In this document: one piece after another, positions 24,629 through 33,087 of the stretch
Layout: every line of letters starts with the position of its first letter
How positions within the stretch are numbered: the stretch's first letter is position 1
The notes under the pieces: generated by a model
Databases searched by the model: none
What the model was told of the DNA's origin: nothing
Seen by the model: the letters and a program-made list of their open reading frames with translations, nothing else
NCBI GenBank assembly: GCA_016713035.1
Contig: JADJPW010000003.1
Coordinates: forward strand, 496,001-560,000
DNA from: Verrucomicrobiaceae bacterium
Lineage (GTDB): Bacteria; Verrucomicrobiota; Verrucomicrobiia; Verrucomicrobiales; Verrucomicrobiaceae
Direction: 5' to 3'
Length of the DNA: 64,000 nucleotides
Program-made: the position numbers and the translations under genes

Positions 24629-25528
24629 ATGCCTGCTGAGCCCATTACTTTTTATCACCGCGCCCACCGCCGCATCGAAACCGAGCAGGTGTATGGCGAA
24701 GGTTTTCTGCGCTTCGTGTATGAGCATCCTCTGGGAGCACTGCCGCTGCATGCGCTGGTGAAGCGGAAGCTTTTCTCAAGCTGGTATGGCAGCCGCATGG
24801 ATGCCCCAGCGAGCCGGGCCAAGGTGATGCCCTTCATCTCCCAGTACGGCACGGACGTCACGGAGCTGGCGGCTGCGCCAGAGAGCTACGCGACCTTCAA
24901 TGACTTCTTTTACCGCAAGCTGAAGCCCACCGCACGGCCCATCGCTGCGGGGGCGGATGTGATCACCTTTCCGGCGGATGGACGTCATCTAGTGCTGCCA
25001 GACATCGCGGCCTGTGATGATTTTTTCATCAAAGGGGTGCGCTTTGATCTGCCTGCGCTGCTGGGGGATGCCGCGCTGGCGGCGCGTTTTGCACGGGGTG
25101 GCATGTTGATTTCACGGCTGTGCCCGGTAGACTATCACCGCTTTCATTTTCCGTTCTCAGGGATGCCGGGAGCGGCACGGGTGGTGAATGGCCCGCTGTA
25201 TTCAGTGAGCCCTATCGCCTTGCGCAGACGGCCTTCGATCCTGTGGGAGAATCAGCGTGAGATCACCCTCCTGCGCACGGCCGAGCTAGGCGATGTGCTG
25301 CTGCTGGAGGTGGGTGCGACGTGTGTGGGCTCCATCGTGCAGACGTTCACTCCAGGGAGCCAGATCGCCAAAGGGGATGAGAAGGGCTACTTCCGCTTCG
25401 GGGGCTCCTGCTTCATCACGCTGTTTGAGCCAGGTCGTGCACGGTTTGACGCGGATCTGATCGAGCACAGTGCCGCAGGCCGTGAGGTGTATGCAAAGAT
25501 GGGCGAGCAGGTGGGCAGGGCTCAGTGA
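24629..25528 (+). CDS. psd: Phosphatidylserine decarboxylase
   Basis: 299 aa from the ATG at 24629 (a GTG at 24599 would add ten residues). It starts YHRAHRRIETEQVYGEGFLRFVY, as in the bacterial Psd-I family. Further motifs are FNDFFYRKLKPTARPI, FPADGRH (active-site Asp-His), CPVDYHRFHFP (His) and the self-processing site FRFGGSCFITLF; cleavage at Gly-Ser yields the pyruvoyl alpha chain. The GGS form, rather than LGST, is seen in Chlamydiae and relatives, consistent with the PVC superphylum. The enzyme makes phosphatidylethanolamine at the inner membrane. Next gene downstream: a sulfatase. Confidence 0.93.
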   Translation: MPAEPITFYHRAHRRIETEQVYGEGFLRFVYEHPLGALPLHALVKRKLFSSWYGSRMDAPASRAKVMPFISQYGTDVTELAAAPESYATFNDFFYRKLKPTARPIAAGADVITFPADGRHLVLPDIAACDDFFIKGVRFDLPALLGDAALAARFARGGMLISRLCPVDYHRFHFPFSGMPGAARVVNGPLYSVSPIALRRRPSILWENQREITLLRTAELGDVLLLEVGATCVGSIVQTFTPGSQIAKGDEKGYFRFGGSCFITLFEPGRARFDADLIEHSAAGREVYAKMGEQVGRAQ

Positions 25529-25574
25529 GAATCGCGAATGATCGCAGCACAGGAGGCGTTTGGATGAGTCTGTG

Positions 25575-27023
25575 ATGAAGCCTTTTCTCTCCCTGCTCGT
25601 TTCCCTCCTGTTCTCTGTCTTGGCCCCAGCAGCCCAGAAGCCGAATGTCGTTTTCATCCTCGTGGATGATTTGGGCTATGGCGATCTGGGGTGTTATGGA
25701 CAGAAGATGCTGACGACGCCGCATCTGGACCGCATGGCGGTAGAGGGCATGCGTTTTACGCGGCATTACGCGGGTAGCACGGTGTGTGCGCCGTCTCGCT
25801 GCGTGCTGATGACGGGTCTGCACACCGGTCACTGCCGAGTGCGGGGGAATGATCCGTGGATCGTCCCCGATGGTGATGTGACGGTGCCTTCTCTGCTCAA
25901 AAAAGCAGGCTACCACACGGCTTGCATTGGGAAATTCGGACTCGGCAAGCCGCTGCCACTCAATGACCCGGAGCGAAAGGGTTTCATGGAATTCTTTGGC
26001 TACGTGGGCACCAGCCATGCGCATAATTTTTATACGAAGGGGCTGATGAGAAATGGGGTGGTCGTCGATCTGCCGAACACGGTGATCGAGGGCTCGTTCA
26101 AGAACGTGCAGGACTATGCGGGCACCGATTTCTCTGGCACGGGCGTGGCACCGCTGGATGGGCGGAAAGCCTGGGTGCCACAACTCCTCTCTGACGATGT
26201 GCAGCGCTACCTCGGTGAGCGTGCAGCGGCCAAGAGCACGCCCTTTTTCCTCTACTATGCACTGAATGTACCGCACACGAACAATGAGGCTGGCAAGTCC
26301 TCACCACTAGGGCACGGCATGGAGTGCCCCGACTACGGTGAGTTCGCCGCAAAGGATTGGCCCGCTGCGGAGAAGGGTTTTGCCAGCCTCGTGCGCTTCC
26401 TCGATAATGAAGTCGGTCGCATCACGGCGCGGTTGCGTGAGCTGGGCCTAGCAGAGAATACGTTGGTGCTTTTCTCCAGTGACAATGGCCCGCATCATGA
26501 GGGCGGACATGACAGCGACTTTTTTGATAGCAACGGCAGCTTCAAAGGCACCAAGCGTGACATGACCGATGGCGGCATCCGCGTGCCGCTGATCGCGTGG
26601 TGGCCTGGGAAGGTGAAGGCGGGCAGCGTCAGTGAGCACGTCTCCGGCTTCCAGGACCTGCTGCCGACGGTGGCAGAACTCAGTGGTGCGGAGCTGAAAG
26701 CAGAGACGGATGGTCTTTCCTATGCGCCGACCTTGCTCGGAGCGGGTGAGCAGCGTGTCCATTCGCACCTCTTTTGGGATTTTAACGAGCAAGGTGGCAA
26801 AAAAGCGGTTTTGAAATGGCCCTGGAAGCTCATCCACCTCCATACGGGCATCGGGCAAAAAAACGCGAAAAATGCCAAAGCAGCCCCGAAGGCCAAAAAG
26901 CTCGAAAAACTGCTCTTCAACCTAGAAACAGACATCGGTGAGGAAAGCAACCTCGCCGCTGAAAAGCCCGAAATCGTCGCAGAACTGGAAAAGCTCATGC
27001 AGGCCTCTTGGCGTGCTCCGTGA
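25575..27023 (+). CDS. Arylsulfatase (family S1, Cys-type)
   Basis: 482 aa from the ATG at 25575, which starts the signal peptide (MKPFLSLLVSLLFSVLAPAA). Motifs: FILVDDLGYGDLGCYG (metal Asp pair), CAPSRCVLMTGLHTGH (formylglycine Cys), GKFGLGKPLPLNDPERKGF (GK-x-G-LG form of the active-site Lys motif), LFSSDNGPHHEGGHD, and a Lys/Ala-rich loop before the C-terminal strand LFNLETDIGEESNLA. These are features of the arylsulfatase A/B-like group that acts on sulfated carbohydrates. Third sulfatase of the window and not adjacent to the first two. It needs a formylglycine-generating enzyme encoded elsewhere. Confidence 0.93.
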   Translation: MKPFLSLLVSLLFSVLAPAAQKPNVVFILVDDLGYGDLGCYGQKMLTTPHLDRMAVEGMRFTRHYAGSTVCAPSRCVLMTGLHTGHCRVRGNDPWIVPDGDVTVPSLLKKAGYHTACIGKFGLGKPLPLNDPERKGFMEFFGYVGTSHAHNFYTKGLMRNGVVVDLPNTVIEGSFKNVQDYAGTDFSGTGVAPLDGRKAWVPQLLSDDVQRYLGERAAAKSTPFFLYYALNVPHTNNEAGKSSPLGHGMECPDYGEFAAKDWPAAEKGFASLVRFLDNEVGRITARLRELGLAENTLVLFSSDNGPHHEGGHDSDFFDSNGSFKGTKRDMTDGGIRVPLIAWWPGKVKAGSVSEHVSGFQDLLPTVAELSGAELKAETDGLSYAPTLLGAGEQRVHSHLFWDFNEQGGKKAVLKWPWKLIHLHTGIGQKNAKNAKAAPKAKKLEKLLFNLETDIGEESNLAAEKPEIVAELEKLMQASWRAP

Positions 27024-27150
27024 CGTGCTCCACCGCATTCAGTGGTGCCATTTCGATGGGCAAAGGAATCGTAAACCCAGGTCCCCTTCCCTGCTTGTCA
27101 TGAATCTGCGGCTCCCGTAGCGGATTCGGGCATGGGGCTGTAGGATCGCC

Positions 27151-28362
27151 TCATTTTCCATCCAGATAGGCCGCTAGAGCCTGTGCGAGCTGGGTGCCGA
27201 CGGTGATGTAGCCTGCTGAGTTGCCATGAGGATTGTTCCAGGCAGTTTCGAGGGTGATGGAGATGCTGGACTCGCTGGTATGTGCACGTGCCCAACCGCT
27301 GCTCATGCGTCCGCGTTCTTCCTCGGTCTTTACGTAGGTGGCAAAGCGGTAGCGTGGATCGACACGCATAGGGCTGGTGATGTGCGCGGCGGCGAGCTCG
27401 ATCCAGCGCTGATAATTCTCCCGGCGGAGTGCGCTGAGGCTTTCAAATCCAAATGGACCAAAGAAGAACGGGACACGATCACCTGCGCCGGGATTGTGCA
27501 AGTCCAGGAAGACATCGAGCCCGTGCTGGGCCTCGATGGCGAGGATGCGCTTCTGTGCTGCGGCGACTTCTGGATAGTGCGGAGCGGTGGACCAGTCGCG
27601 ATTGTGGTCTTGGGGGATGGCTTCTTTGCCACCAGCCCCCAGAGCGACGTTGTCCACATCCATGATGGGTATGTAGTGAATGCAGCAGCGCTGGCGCAGT
27701 GACTGAGCGGCGGCATCTTTGCCAGAGATCCAGTCGATGAAGCCGCGGCCCACCCATGCACCACCAGCCTCCCAGGCATGTTGGCGTGCGTTGACCCAGA
27801 CTTGTCGATCTGCATCGACTGCGCCGATGCGGATGCCGTGAACGCTGCGCCCCTCGCGTGTTTTGGCCAGCTCGAAGCGCTCGGCAGCGTCCCCGAGGCG
27901 TGTGTCGATTTCGGCGAGCAGTTTCTCAGCATGACTCGGGAGAAAGGGTGGTCCCCACGCGGCCCAGAGGCTTGTTCCGGCGGCTTTGAGTCGGTAGATG
28001 GCCACTTTTTCGGGCGTGCGCTCAGATTGAGCAGATTGAGCCCAGACCTGGCCATCATGACTGATGGCGGCGAGATCGGGCTGGCACCATGAGGCATTCA
28101 AAATCGTGCCAGGCCGGAATTCGCGGGTTTGAGCCTGCACTTCGAGCGTGAGCTGTTGGCCGGGCTGGAGGCCATCGAGTCGAAAATACCACCAACATGG
28201 CCAGCCACGGCCTGTGCGTAATGCAGGCATGATGCGGAGGATGCCGCGTGCTTCATCGAGAGTGACGACCTCGGCATTCCCGCCCTCGAAGTCGGTGGCC
28301 ACACGCCATTCTGCGTGAGTCGGAGATGCGAGGGCTAGCAGGAGCAGGAAGAGGCGTTTCAT
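27151..28362 (-). CDS. M14-family zinc carboxypeptidase, exported
   Basis: 403 aa from the ATG at 28362 with signal peptide (MKRLFLLLLALASPTHA). An N-terminal beta-domain (about 20-140) precedes the peptidase fold. Zinc ligands: ARQHAWEAG (H-x-x-E) and the His of FLDLHNPGAGD. The catalytic Glu is in SISITLETAWNNPHGN near the C-terminus. This follows the M14 order; the sub-type with an N-terminal jelly-roll resembles cytosolic carboxypeptidase-like members. It cleaves C-terminal residues of peptides, or possibly peptidoglycan fragments, outside the cytoplasm. It starts 4 bp after the stop of the LysR gene, so regulator and peptidase form one transcription unit. Confidence 0.87.
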   Translation of the reverse strand: MKRLFLLLLALASPTHAEWRVATDFEGGNAEVVTLDEARGILRIMPALRTGRGWPCWWYFRLDGLQPGQQLTLEVQAQTREFRPGTILNASWCQPDLAAISHDGQVWAQSAQSERTPEKVAIYRLKAAGTSLWAAWGPPFLPSHAEKLLAEIDTRLGDAAERFELAKTREGRSVHGIRIGAVDADRQVWVNARQHAWEAGGAWVGRGFIDWISGKDAAAQSLRQRCCIHYIPIMDVDNVALGAGGKEAIPQDHNRDWSTAPHYPEVAAAQKRILAIEAQHGLDVFLDLHNPGAGDRVPFFFGPFGFESLSALRRENYQRWIELAAAHITSPMRVDPRYRFATYVKTEEERGRMSSGWARAHTSESSISITLETAWNNPHGNSAGYITVGTQLAQALAAYLDGK

Positions 28363-28366
28363 GGGA

Positions 28367-29260
28367 TCACTCCCAAAGACGACCACTGCGCAGCCATTCC
28401 TTCACGAGCTGGCGAAAGGCGGCGACGGCGGGATCATCACCTTCTTTAGCCCAGACCATGACGAGGGGGATGGTGATCTGTGGCTTGAGGGGAATGAGGG
28501 CGATGTTTTTGCTCTGCGTGCTTTCTGGCACGATGCCGATGCCGGCACCGGACTCGACGTATTGCAAAATGGTGCCGATGAGGCTGGGCGTGTGCTTGAG
28601 ACGTGGTGAGAAGCCAGCGGCATCACAGGCGGCGTGGATGGCATCGTGGGAGCCAGCACCTTCTCGACGAGCGAGGATGATGAGGGGCTCGCTGGCGAGC
28701 TTTTTCCACGGGATCGAGGCCATTTGTGTCCAGGGATGGTCCTTCGGCACGGCGGCGCAGAATTTTTCCTCGCGGAGCAGGAGCGTTTGCAGCCCCAGAG
28801 CCTCATGGGCGAGCACGGGGCGGGTCAAGCCGACGGAGAGCCTGCCCTTGAAGACCATTTCCCACACTCGCTCGGGTGTACGCTCTTCTAAAATGACGGT
28901 GACGCGTGGGAAGCGGCTCTGGTATTCTTTGAGCAAGCGAGCGAGGAATAAACGCGTGGGAGGACCGATGTAGCCGAGGCGCAGCTCACCTTCTTCACCT
29001 TTCGCGGTGCGTTTCACGCGGCGTATGGCGTCCTCAAAGCGCTCGATGAGTACGGCGGTCTCATGCAGGAGCACGGCACCTGCGGGTGTGAGGCGTGGAG
29101 CGCGGCGCTCACGCTCGATGAGCTGGGTGCCTAGCTCACGCTCCATCTCCTGCACCGCACGGCTGAGAGCTGGCTGGGCGATGCGTAGCCGCCGGGCAGC
29201 GCGGGAGAAGCTGAGTTCTTCCGCGACGGCCTGAAAGTAGCGTAAGTGGCGCAATTCCAT
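28367..29260 (-). CDS. LysR-family transcriptional regulator
   Basis: 297 aa from the ATG at 29260 (MELRHLRYFQAVAEELSFSRAARRL), the canonical LysR N-terminus with helix-turn-helix to about residue 60 (LRIAQPALSRAVQEMERELG). The effector domain starts GELRLGYIGPPTRLFLARLL and ends LVMVWAKEGDDPAVAAFRQLV, resembling the benzoate/aromatic-acid (CbnR/BenM) group. The ligand is unknown. Co-directional with the M14 carboxypeptidase gene at a 4-bp gap, so it probably controls its own operon. Its N-terminus is 108 bp from the divergent reductase gene, which may also be a target. Confidence 0.92.
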   Translation of the reverse strand: MELRHLRYFQAVAEELSFSRAARRLRIAQPALSRAVQEMERELGTQLIERERRAPRLTPAGAVLLHETAVLIERFEDAIRRVKRTAKGEEGELRLGYIGPPTRLFLARLLKEYQSRFPRVTVILEERTPERVWEMVFKGRLSVGLTRPVLAHEALGLQTLLLREEKFCAAVPKDHPWTQMASIPWKKLASEPLIILARREGAGSHDAIHAACDAAGFSPRLKHTPSLIGTILQYVESGAGIGIVPESTQSKNIALIPLKPQITIPLVMVWAKEGDDPAVAAFRQLVKEWLRSGRLWE

Positions 29261-29368
29261 GATGGGGCGATCTTGAGCTGCTTCGGAGGAGGATGCAATG
29301 GCGTGTGGTGGCATCTTGCTTGGAATCTGCTGGATGCTCGGCGTGCTCCGCTGCATGCTGCGTGTGCT

Positions 29369-30364
29369 ATGGACAGAAAATCATCTGGTTATTTGCAATT
29401 CACCCATGCTGGGAATCCGGCGCTGGTGCTCGAAGCAGCCGAACGCGAGACACCTGCGCCGCAGGGGCATGAGGTGCGTGTGAAGATGCGCTATGCATCG
29501 GTGAATCCGGCGGATCTGAACTTCATCGAAGGCACTTATGGCCGTGCGGCGGTGCCACCGTGTATCCCTGGTATCGAGGGCTGCGGTGAGGTGGAGTGCG
29601 TGGGGCCAGAGGTGAGTTCACTGGCCCCTGGGGATGTGGTGATCCCACTTCTGGGCACGGGCTGCTGGGCACAGCATCTCACGGCACCGGAGCATGCATT
29701 TGCGAAGCTGCCGCCGCAGATCGACCGCGTGCAGGCGGCGATGCTGCGAGTGAATCCGGTGACGGCATGGCTGCTGCTCCAAGATTTCACCACACTCGAA
29801 AAAGGTGCCTGGGTGGCCCAAAATGCGGCCAATAGCGGTGTGGGCCGCGCCTTGATCCAGATCGCGAAGCGCTTTGGCCTGCGAACGCTGAATTTTGTGC
29901 GGCGGGCGGAGCTGGTGGATGAGCTCAAGGCGCTAGGCGCGGATGAAGTCATCTTGGATACGGATGAAGGGCTAGAACAGGCAAAAGGCATTCTGGATAA
30001 AGCACCGCTGCGCCTCGCCGCGAATGCGGTGGGCGGAGATAGTGCGACGCGGCTGATGGATCTGCTTTCTGCGGAAGGCAGTCTCGTGACGTATGGCGCG
30101 ATGAGCCGCCGCAGCCTGAAGGTGCCGAACAAGTTCCTTATTTTTAAAAACCTGAGTTTGCGTGGCCTGTGGGTTTCACGCTGGTTCGATCAAGTGAGCC
30201 GCGCACAGCTCTATGATGTGCTGGAGCCTCTGACGGAGATGATTTTGGCAAATGAGCTGGTGACAGCCGTCGATGAGATCGTGCCATGGCGGGATCACGC
30301 CCGTGCGATCACGCGTGCGCAGGAGGGCGGGCGTGCTGGGAAGGTGCTACTGGATTTCGCGTGA
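29369..30364 (+). CDS. MDR-family 2-enoyl-thioester reductase-like oxidoreductase
   Basis: 331 aa from the ATG at 29369. Zinc-independent medium-chain reductase. N-terminal catalytic domain: VKMRYASVNPADLNFIEGTYG with PCIPGIEGCGEVECVGPEV. NADPH domain: WVAQNAANSGVGRALIQIAKRFGLRT (nucleotide-binding N-x-A-x-S-x-V-G), then VRRAELVDELKALGADEVI. The Asn-Tyr/Asn-Pro pattern and SGVGR place it with MECR/ETR-type enoyl reductases, which finish fatty-acid elongation, but quinone reductases are close. Cytosolic. Divergent from the LysR gene and followed by a terminator-like hairpin that faces the other strand. Confidence 0.85.
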   Translation: MDRKSSGYLQFTHAGNPALVLEAAERETPAPQGHEVRVKMRYASVNPADLNFIEGTYGRAAVPPCIPGIEGCGEVECVGPEVSSLAPGDVVIPLLGTGCWAQHLTAPEHAFAKLPPQIDRVQAAMLRVNPVTAWLLLQDFTTLEKGAWVAQNAANSGVGRALIQIAKRFGLRTLNFVRRAELVDELKALGADEVILDTDEGLEQAKGILDKAPLRLAANAVGGDSATRLMDLLSAEGSLVTYGAMSRRSLKVPNKFLIFKNLSLRGLWVSRWFDQVSRAQLYDVLEPLTEMILANELVTAVDEIVPWRDHARAITRAQEGGRAGKVLLDFA

Positions 30365-30382
30365 TGGTTTTGCCCCTGAGCT

Positions 30383-30420
30383 AAAAAAAGCGCGAGTGGT
30401 CTTTCCGACTCACTCGCGCT
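30383..30420 (-). terminator. Rho-independent terminator of the SGNH hydrolase gene
   Basis: Stem agcgcgagtg (30389-30398) / cactcgcgct (30411-30420) with 12 nt between, followed on the minus strand by seven T (30389-30383). It lies 32 bp past the stop at 30453. It also lies close after the convergent reductase's stop but carries no T-tract on that side. Confidence 0.88.
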
Positions 30421-30452
30421 CCGTGATGGTGGTTTGATGTTCAGCAGGCGAA

Positions 30453-31229
30453 TCACTTCATCAGCTCGCCGAGCTTCGCAGAGATGGCGTCGGCCCAGAT
30501 CTGATAGCCCGCGGCGGAGAGATGCAGGAAGTCGGGCATGATCTCGCGGGTGAGGCTGCCATCAGGCTGGAGAAATTTTGCACCAATGTCCAGGAAGTGG
30601 ATGCTTTTTCCATCATCGAGCTTGGCGATGGTCGCGTTGACTTGCTTCAGCTTATCACGGCTGGCGTTGGGGCTGGCCTTTTCACCACGGGGAAAGACGG
30701 CGAGAAGCAGGATTTTCGCCTGGGGCTGCTTGCTGCGGACCGTCTCGACGATGGCGGTGATGCCTTTGGCGATGCCTTCAGGCGTATCAGCACCTGCGTT
30801 GTTGGTGCCGATCATGATGACGACGGCTTTGGGTTTGATGTTTTCGAGCTCGCCATTCTGGATGCGCCAGAGCACATGCTGAGTGCGGTCCCCACCGATA
30901 CCGAAGTTCGCAGGCACATATTTGCCGAAGGCTTTTTCCCAGATCTCTTTCTTACCACCCCAGCCTGCGGTGATGCTGTCCCCGAGGAAGACGAGCTGCG
31001 CCTTGCCTTCCTTTGCGGTCTTCACAAAGCGCTCGTGCGAGGCCATGAAGCCCGTATTGGGCTTACCATCGGGCCCGAGCTTCGGCGCGGCGACATCCGG
31101 TGGCTGCGGCGGCAACTTGATGGCGGGAATGGCCGGTTTGGCAGGTTTCGGAGCAGGGGCAGCTTTCGGAGTCTGCGCGGCTGCGGAGAGCGTGAAAAGA
31201 AGGAGTGTGGTGAGAAGGGTGGATTTCAT
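30453..31229 (-). CDS. SGNH/GDSL hydrolase, exported
   Basis: 258 aa with signal peptide (MKSTLLTTLLLFTLSAAAQ) and a Pro/Lys-rich linker (about residues 20-50). SGNH blocks: block I VFLGDSITAGWG (Ser), block II NFGIGGDRTQHVLW (Gly), block III MIGTNNAGADTPEGIAKGI (Asn), block V MPDFLHLSAAGYQIWADAI (Asp-x-x-His). This matches the platelet-activating-factor acetylhydrolase-like group common in Planctomycetes and Verrucomicrobia, often carbohydrate esterases. An esterase acting on an acetylated or acylated glycan is inferred. Monocistronic, with its own terminator. Confidence 0.92.
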   Translation of the reverse strand: MKSTLLTTLLLFTLSAAAQTPKAAPAPKPAKPAIPAIKLPPQPPDVAAPKLGPDGKPNTGFMASHERFVKTAKEGKAQLVFLGDSITAGWGGKKEIWEKAFGKYVPANFGIGGDRTQHVLWRIQNGELENIKPKAVVIMIGTNNAGADTPEGIAKGITAIVETVRSKQPQAKILLLAVFPRGEKASPNASRDKLKQVNATIAKLDDGKSIHFLDIGAKFLQPDGSLTREIMPDFLHLSAAGYQIWADAISAKLGELMK

Positions 31230-31620
31230 CGAGGCTGGTCAAAACGCCGCTGAAGGCATGAAATTGCCTTCTTTTATTCCATACGCTGGCGGTGATGAAC
31301 GGAGACTGATCCCAGCCATTCATCACCGCATGAACTCGCCGTCCATCTCCTGCTGTACAGCCCCTCCGGGGCTCTCAGCGGTGCTTGAGCCGTCCTAGCC
31401 CTACACCCAGCTCCGTCTGGCGAAAGCACATCACTCCAATGCCGCACCACTCCAAGAAAGGCCGTTTCTGCTTTTGGATTATCCGCACATGCATTTTAGG
31501 CTCCACATTTGCGCGAGGACAAACATCGCTGTTAATGATAGAGTTGCACAAGGAATCCTTTTTCTGTTGGAGGAATAAAACTGTTCGGCCAACTACAACA
31601 TGTGACCACCAGCTATAAAA
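31230..31620. other. Intergenic region with repeat remnant and AT-rich half
   Basis: 391 bp without a supported gene. The 31340-31425 stretch holds an agcccctccggggct palindrome followed by agccctacacccagctccgtctggcg, which resembles a worn copy of palindromic repeats scattered in verrucomicrobial and planctomycetal genomes (memory, not checked). From about 31480 onward base composition shifts to AT-rich, matching the gene that follows. This half may hold the promoter of the alpha/beta hydrolase gene; no clear -35/-10 pair can be named. Confidence 0.45.
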
Positions 31621-32826
31621 ATGTTGTGGGATAGGCTCTTTTTTTGCAAAATCGAATTCCATATTGCCCTACCAGCCATGGCTTCATATCGCTCATCACT
31701 CGAATTCAAGTTATTGCCCTCTATGATAGGGATGTTCCTGCCGTTCTTGGCTCTATTTGCTGAGGTGGAAATAGACGGCTTGAACTGGCCCAAAGAACCG
31801 GTCCACATCAAAGAACCCATTGTCATGCCATATGACGTGAATGGAGTCGATTTGCGCACATCAGAAACCGTTTTTGAAGGTGCTAAGCAATCTGAAACGA
31901 TCGCAAAGCAAGGTAATGTAAAACTTGCTCTGCAATATTTATACTGGGCGATTGAGCGGAAACCAGAAACTTATGGTTATGGTGAATTGGCGACTTACTT
32001 CGCTTTGTCCAATGCACCTAACACCGCTATACATTGGCTACAAAGAGCCGCTTGGGCAGAGGGAGTTGAACCTGGACTTGTTGAGAAAGAACCTATTTTC
32101 AATGCTGTGGTGGCTGATGCACGCTGGCCCAAGATTAGGGAGTTCCTCATCGAGTCTAGGCAGGCTTGGCTGCAGAGCAGGCATCACACGGACATACTCA
32201 TTTTGCCCAAAGACTACAAAACAGGAACTCAACTGCCTTTTGTACTGTTAATGCATGGACAGGGCGGAACTCCTGAACGCATGATACCCAGAGCTGACCT
32301 AAAGCCTTCCGCTCAAGCATTAGCAGACCAGTTCCAGATCGCTCTCCTATTCATCAGCGGAACACAGCCAATGGCCAAATACAGCTTCGGATGGACGAAT
32401 GATCTAGATGCTGACTACATACACGTCATGCAGGCCTTAGATCGAGTGAAAGATCGAGCAACCCCGAAAAATGATCGTTTGATTCATGTTGGTTTTTCTC
32501 GTGGTGGACAAGTGGGAATTGAGTTGGCAGTTCGGCACACAAACCAGTTTCTTGCCTCCTGTGTCTTTTGCCCAGGGACGGTAGCGGGCTGTCGCCTGGA
32601 TCAGGTCCATCCAAAGCCAAACCTCGCGGGGAAACACTACCTCATTTTAAACGGCGCAGGTGAAGATGCTCTATGTCACCAAGTTGCGGATCAGAATGTA
32701 CAATTCGTAAAGCAGTGCGGCGCGAAAGTTCAATACGTTGACGTCCCTAACTTGGGACACTCGATGCCCTCGAATTGGACTGAGATGCTACAATCATGGC
32801 TAGCCAAAGTTTTGGCTACTCCATGA
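31621..32826 (+). CDS. Alpha/beta hydrolase (esterase/dienelactone-hydrolase-like)
   Basis: Up to 401 aa; the ATG at 31678 (MASYRSSLEF) or 31720 (MIGMFLPFLALFAE, a short hydrophobic signal) are alternative starts. N-terminal region of helical TPR-like character (GNVKLALQYLYWAIERKPE, NAPNTAIHWLQRAAWA). Then the hydrolase core: LPFVLLMHGQGGTPERMI (oxyanion region), nucleophile elbow HVGFSRGGQVGIEL (G-x-S-x-G) and the His of VPNLGHSMPSNW. The combination of Sel1/TPR-like repeats with an esterase core is as seen in poly(3-hydroxybutyrate)-depolymerase-like and carboxylesterase families; the substrate is unknown. Base composition is clearly more AT-rich than neighbours, suggesting horizontal transfer. 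A 22-codon frame starting in its stop (ATGA, 32823-32891) is probably meaningless. Confidence 0.75.
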   Translation: MLWDRLFFCKIEFHIALPAMASYRSSLEFKLLPSMIGMFLPFLALFAEVEIDGLNWPKEPVHIKEPIVMPYDVNGVDLRTSETVFEGAKQSETIAKQGNVKLALQYLYWAIERKPETYGYGELATYFALSNAPNTAIHWLQRAAWAEGVEPGLVEKEPIFNAVVADARWPKIREFLIESRQAWLQSRHHTDILILPKDYKTGTQLPFVLLMHGQGGTPERMIPRADLKPSAQALADQFQIALLFISGTQPMAKYSFGWTNDLDADYIHVMQALDRVKDRATPKNDRLIHVGFSRGGQVGIELAVRHTNQFLASCVFCPGTVAGCRLDQVHPKPNLAGKHYLILNGAGEDALCHQVADQNVQFVKQCGAKVQYVDVPNLGHSMPSNWTEMLQSWLAKVLATP

Positions 32827-33087
32827 CGGTTAAAAAGGCTATCGAGGCTCAATGCGCCGAGTTGCAAGCGGGTAAGGCACCAGCGAAGTGAAAAGTGAAG
32901 TCGATGACCACGGCGGCATGCACGCAAGCGCTGAAAAACCTATTGGAGACCCGCGATGCTCAATGTCATGCAACCGTCACAGGCTCTCGCTCGAAGCTGC
33001 CTGCCTTCAATTGGAAAGATTCAAAAGAAAAGAAGCATGACGAGCTGCTAAATTGGCATTTGGTCCGCGCCAGCTATCCTCCATCTC

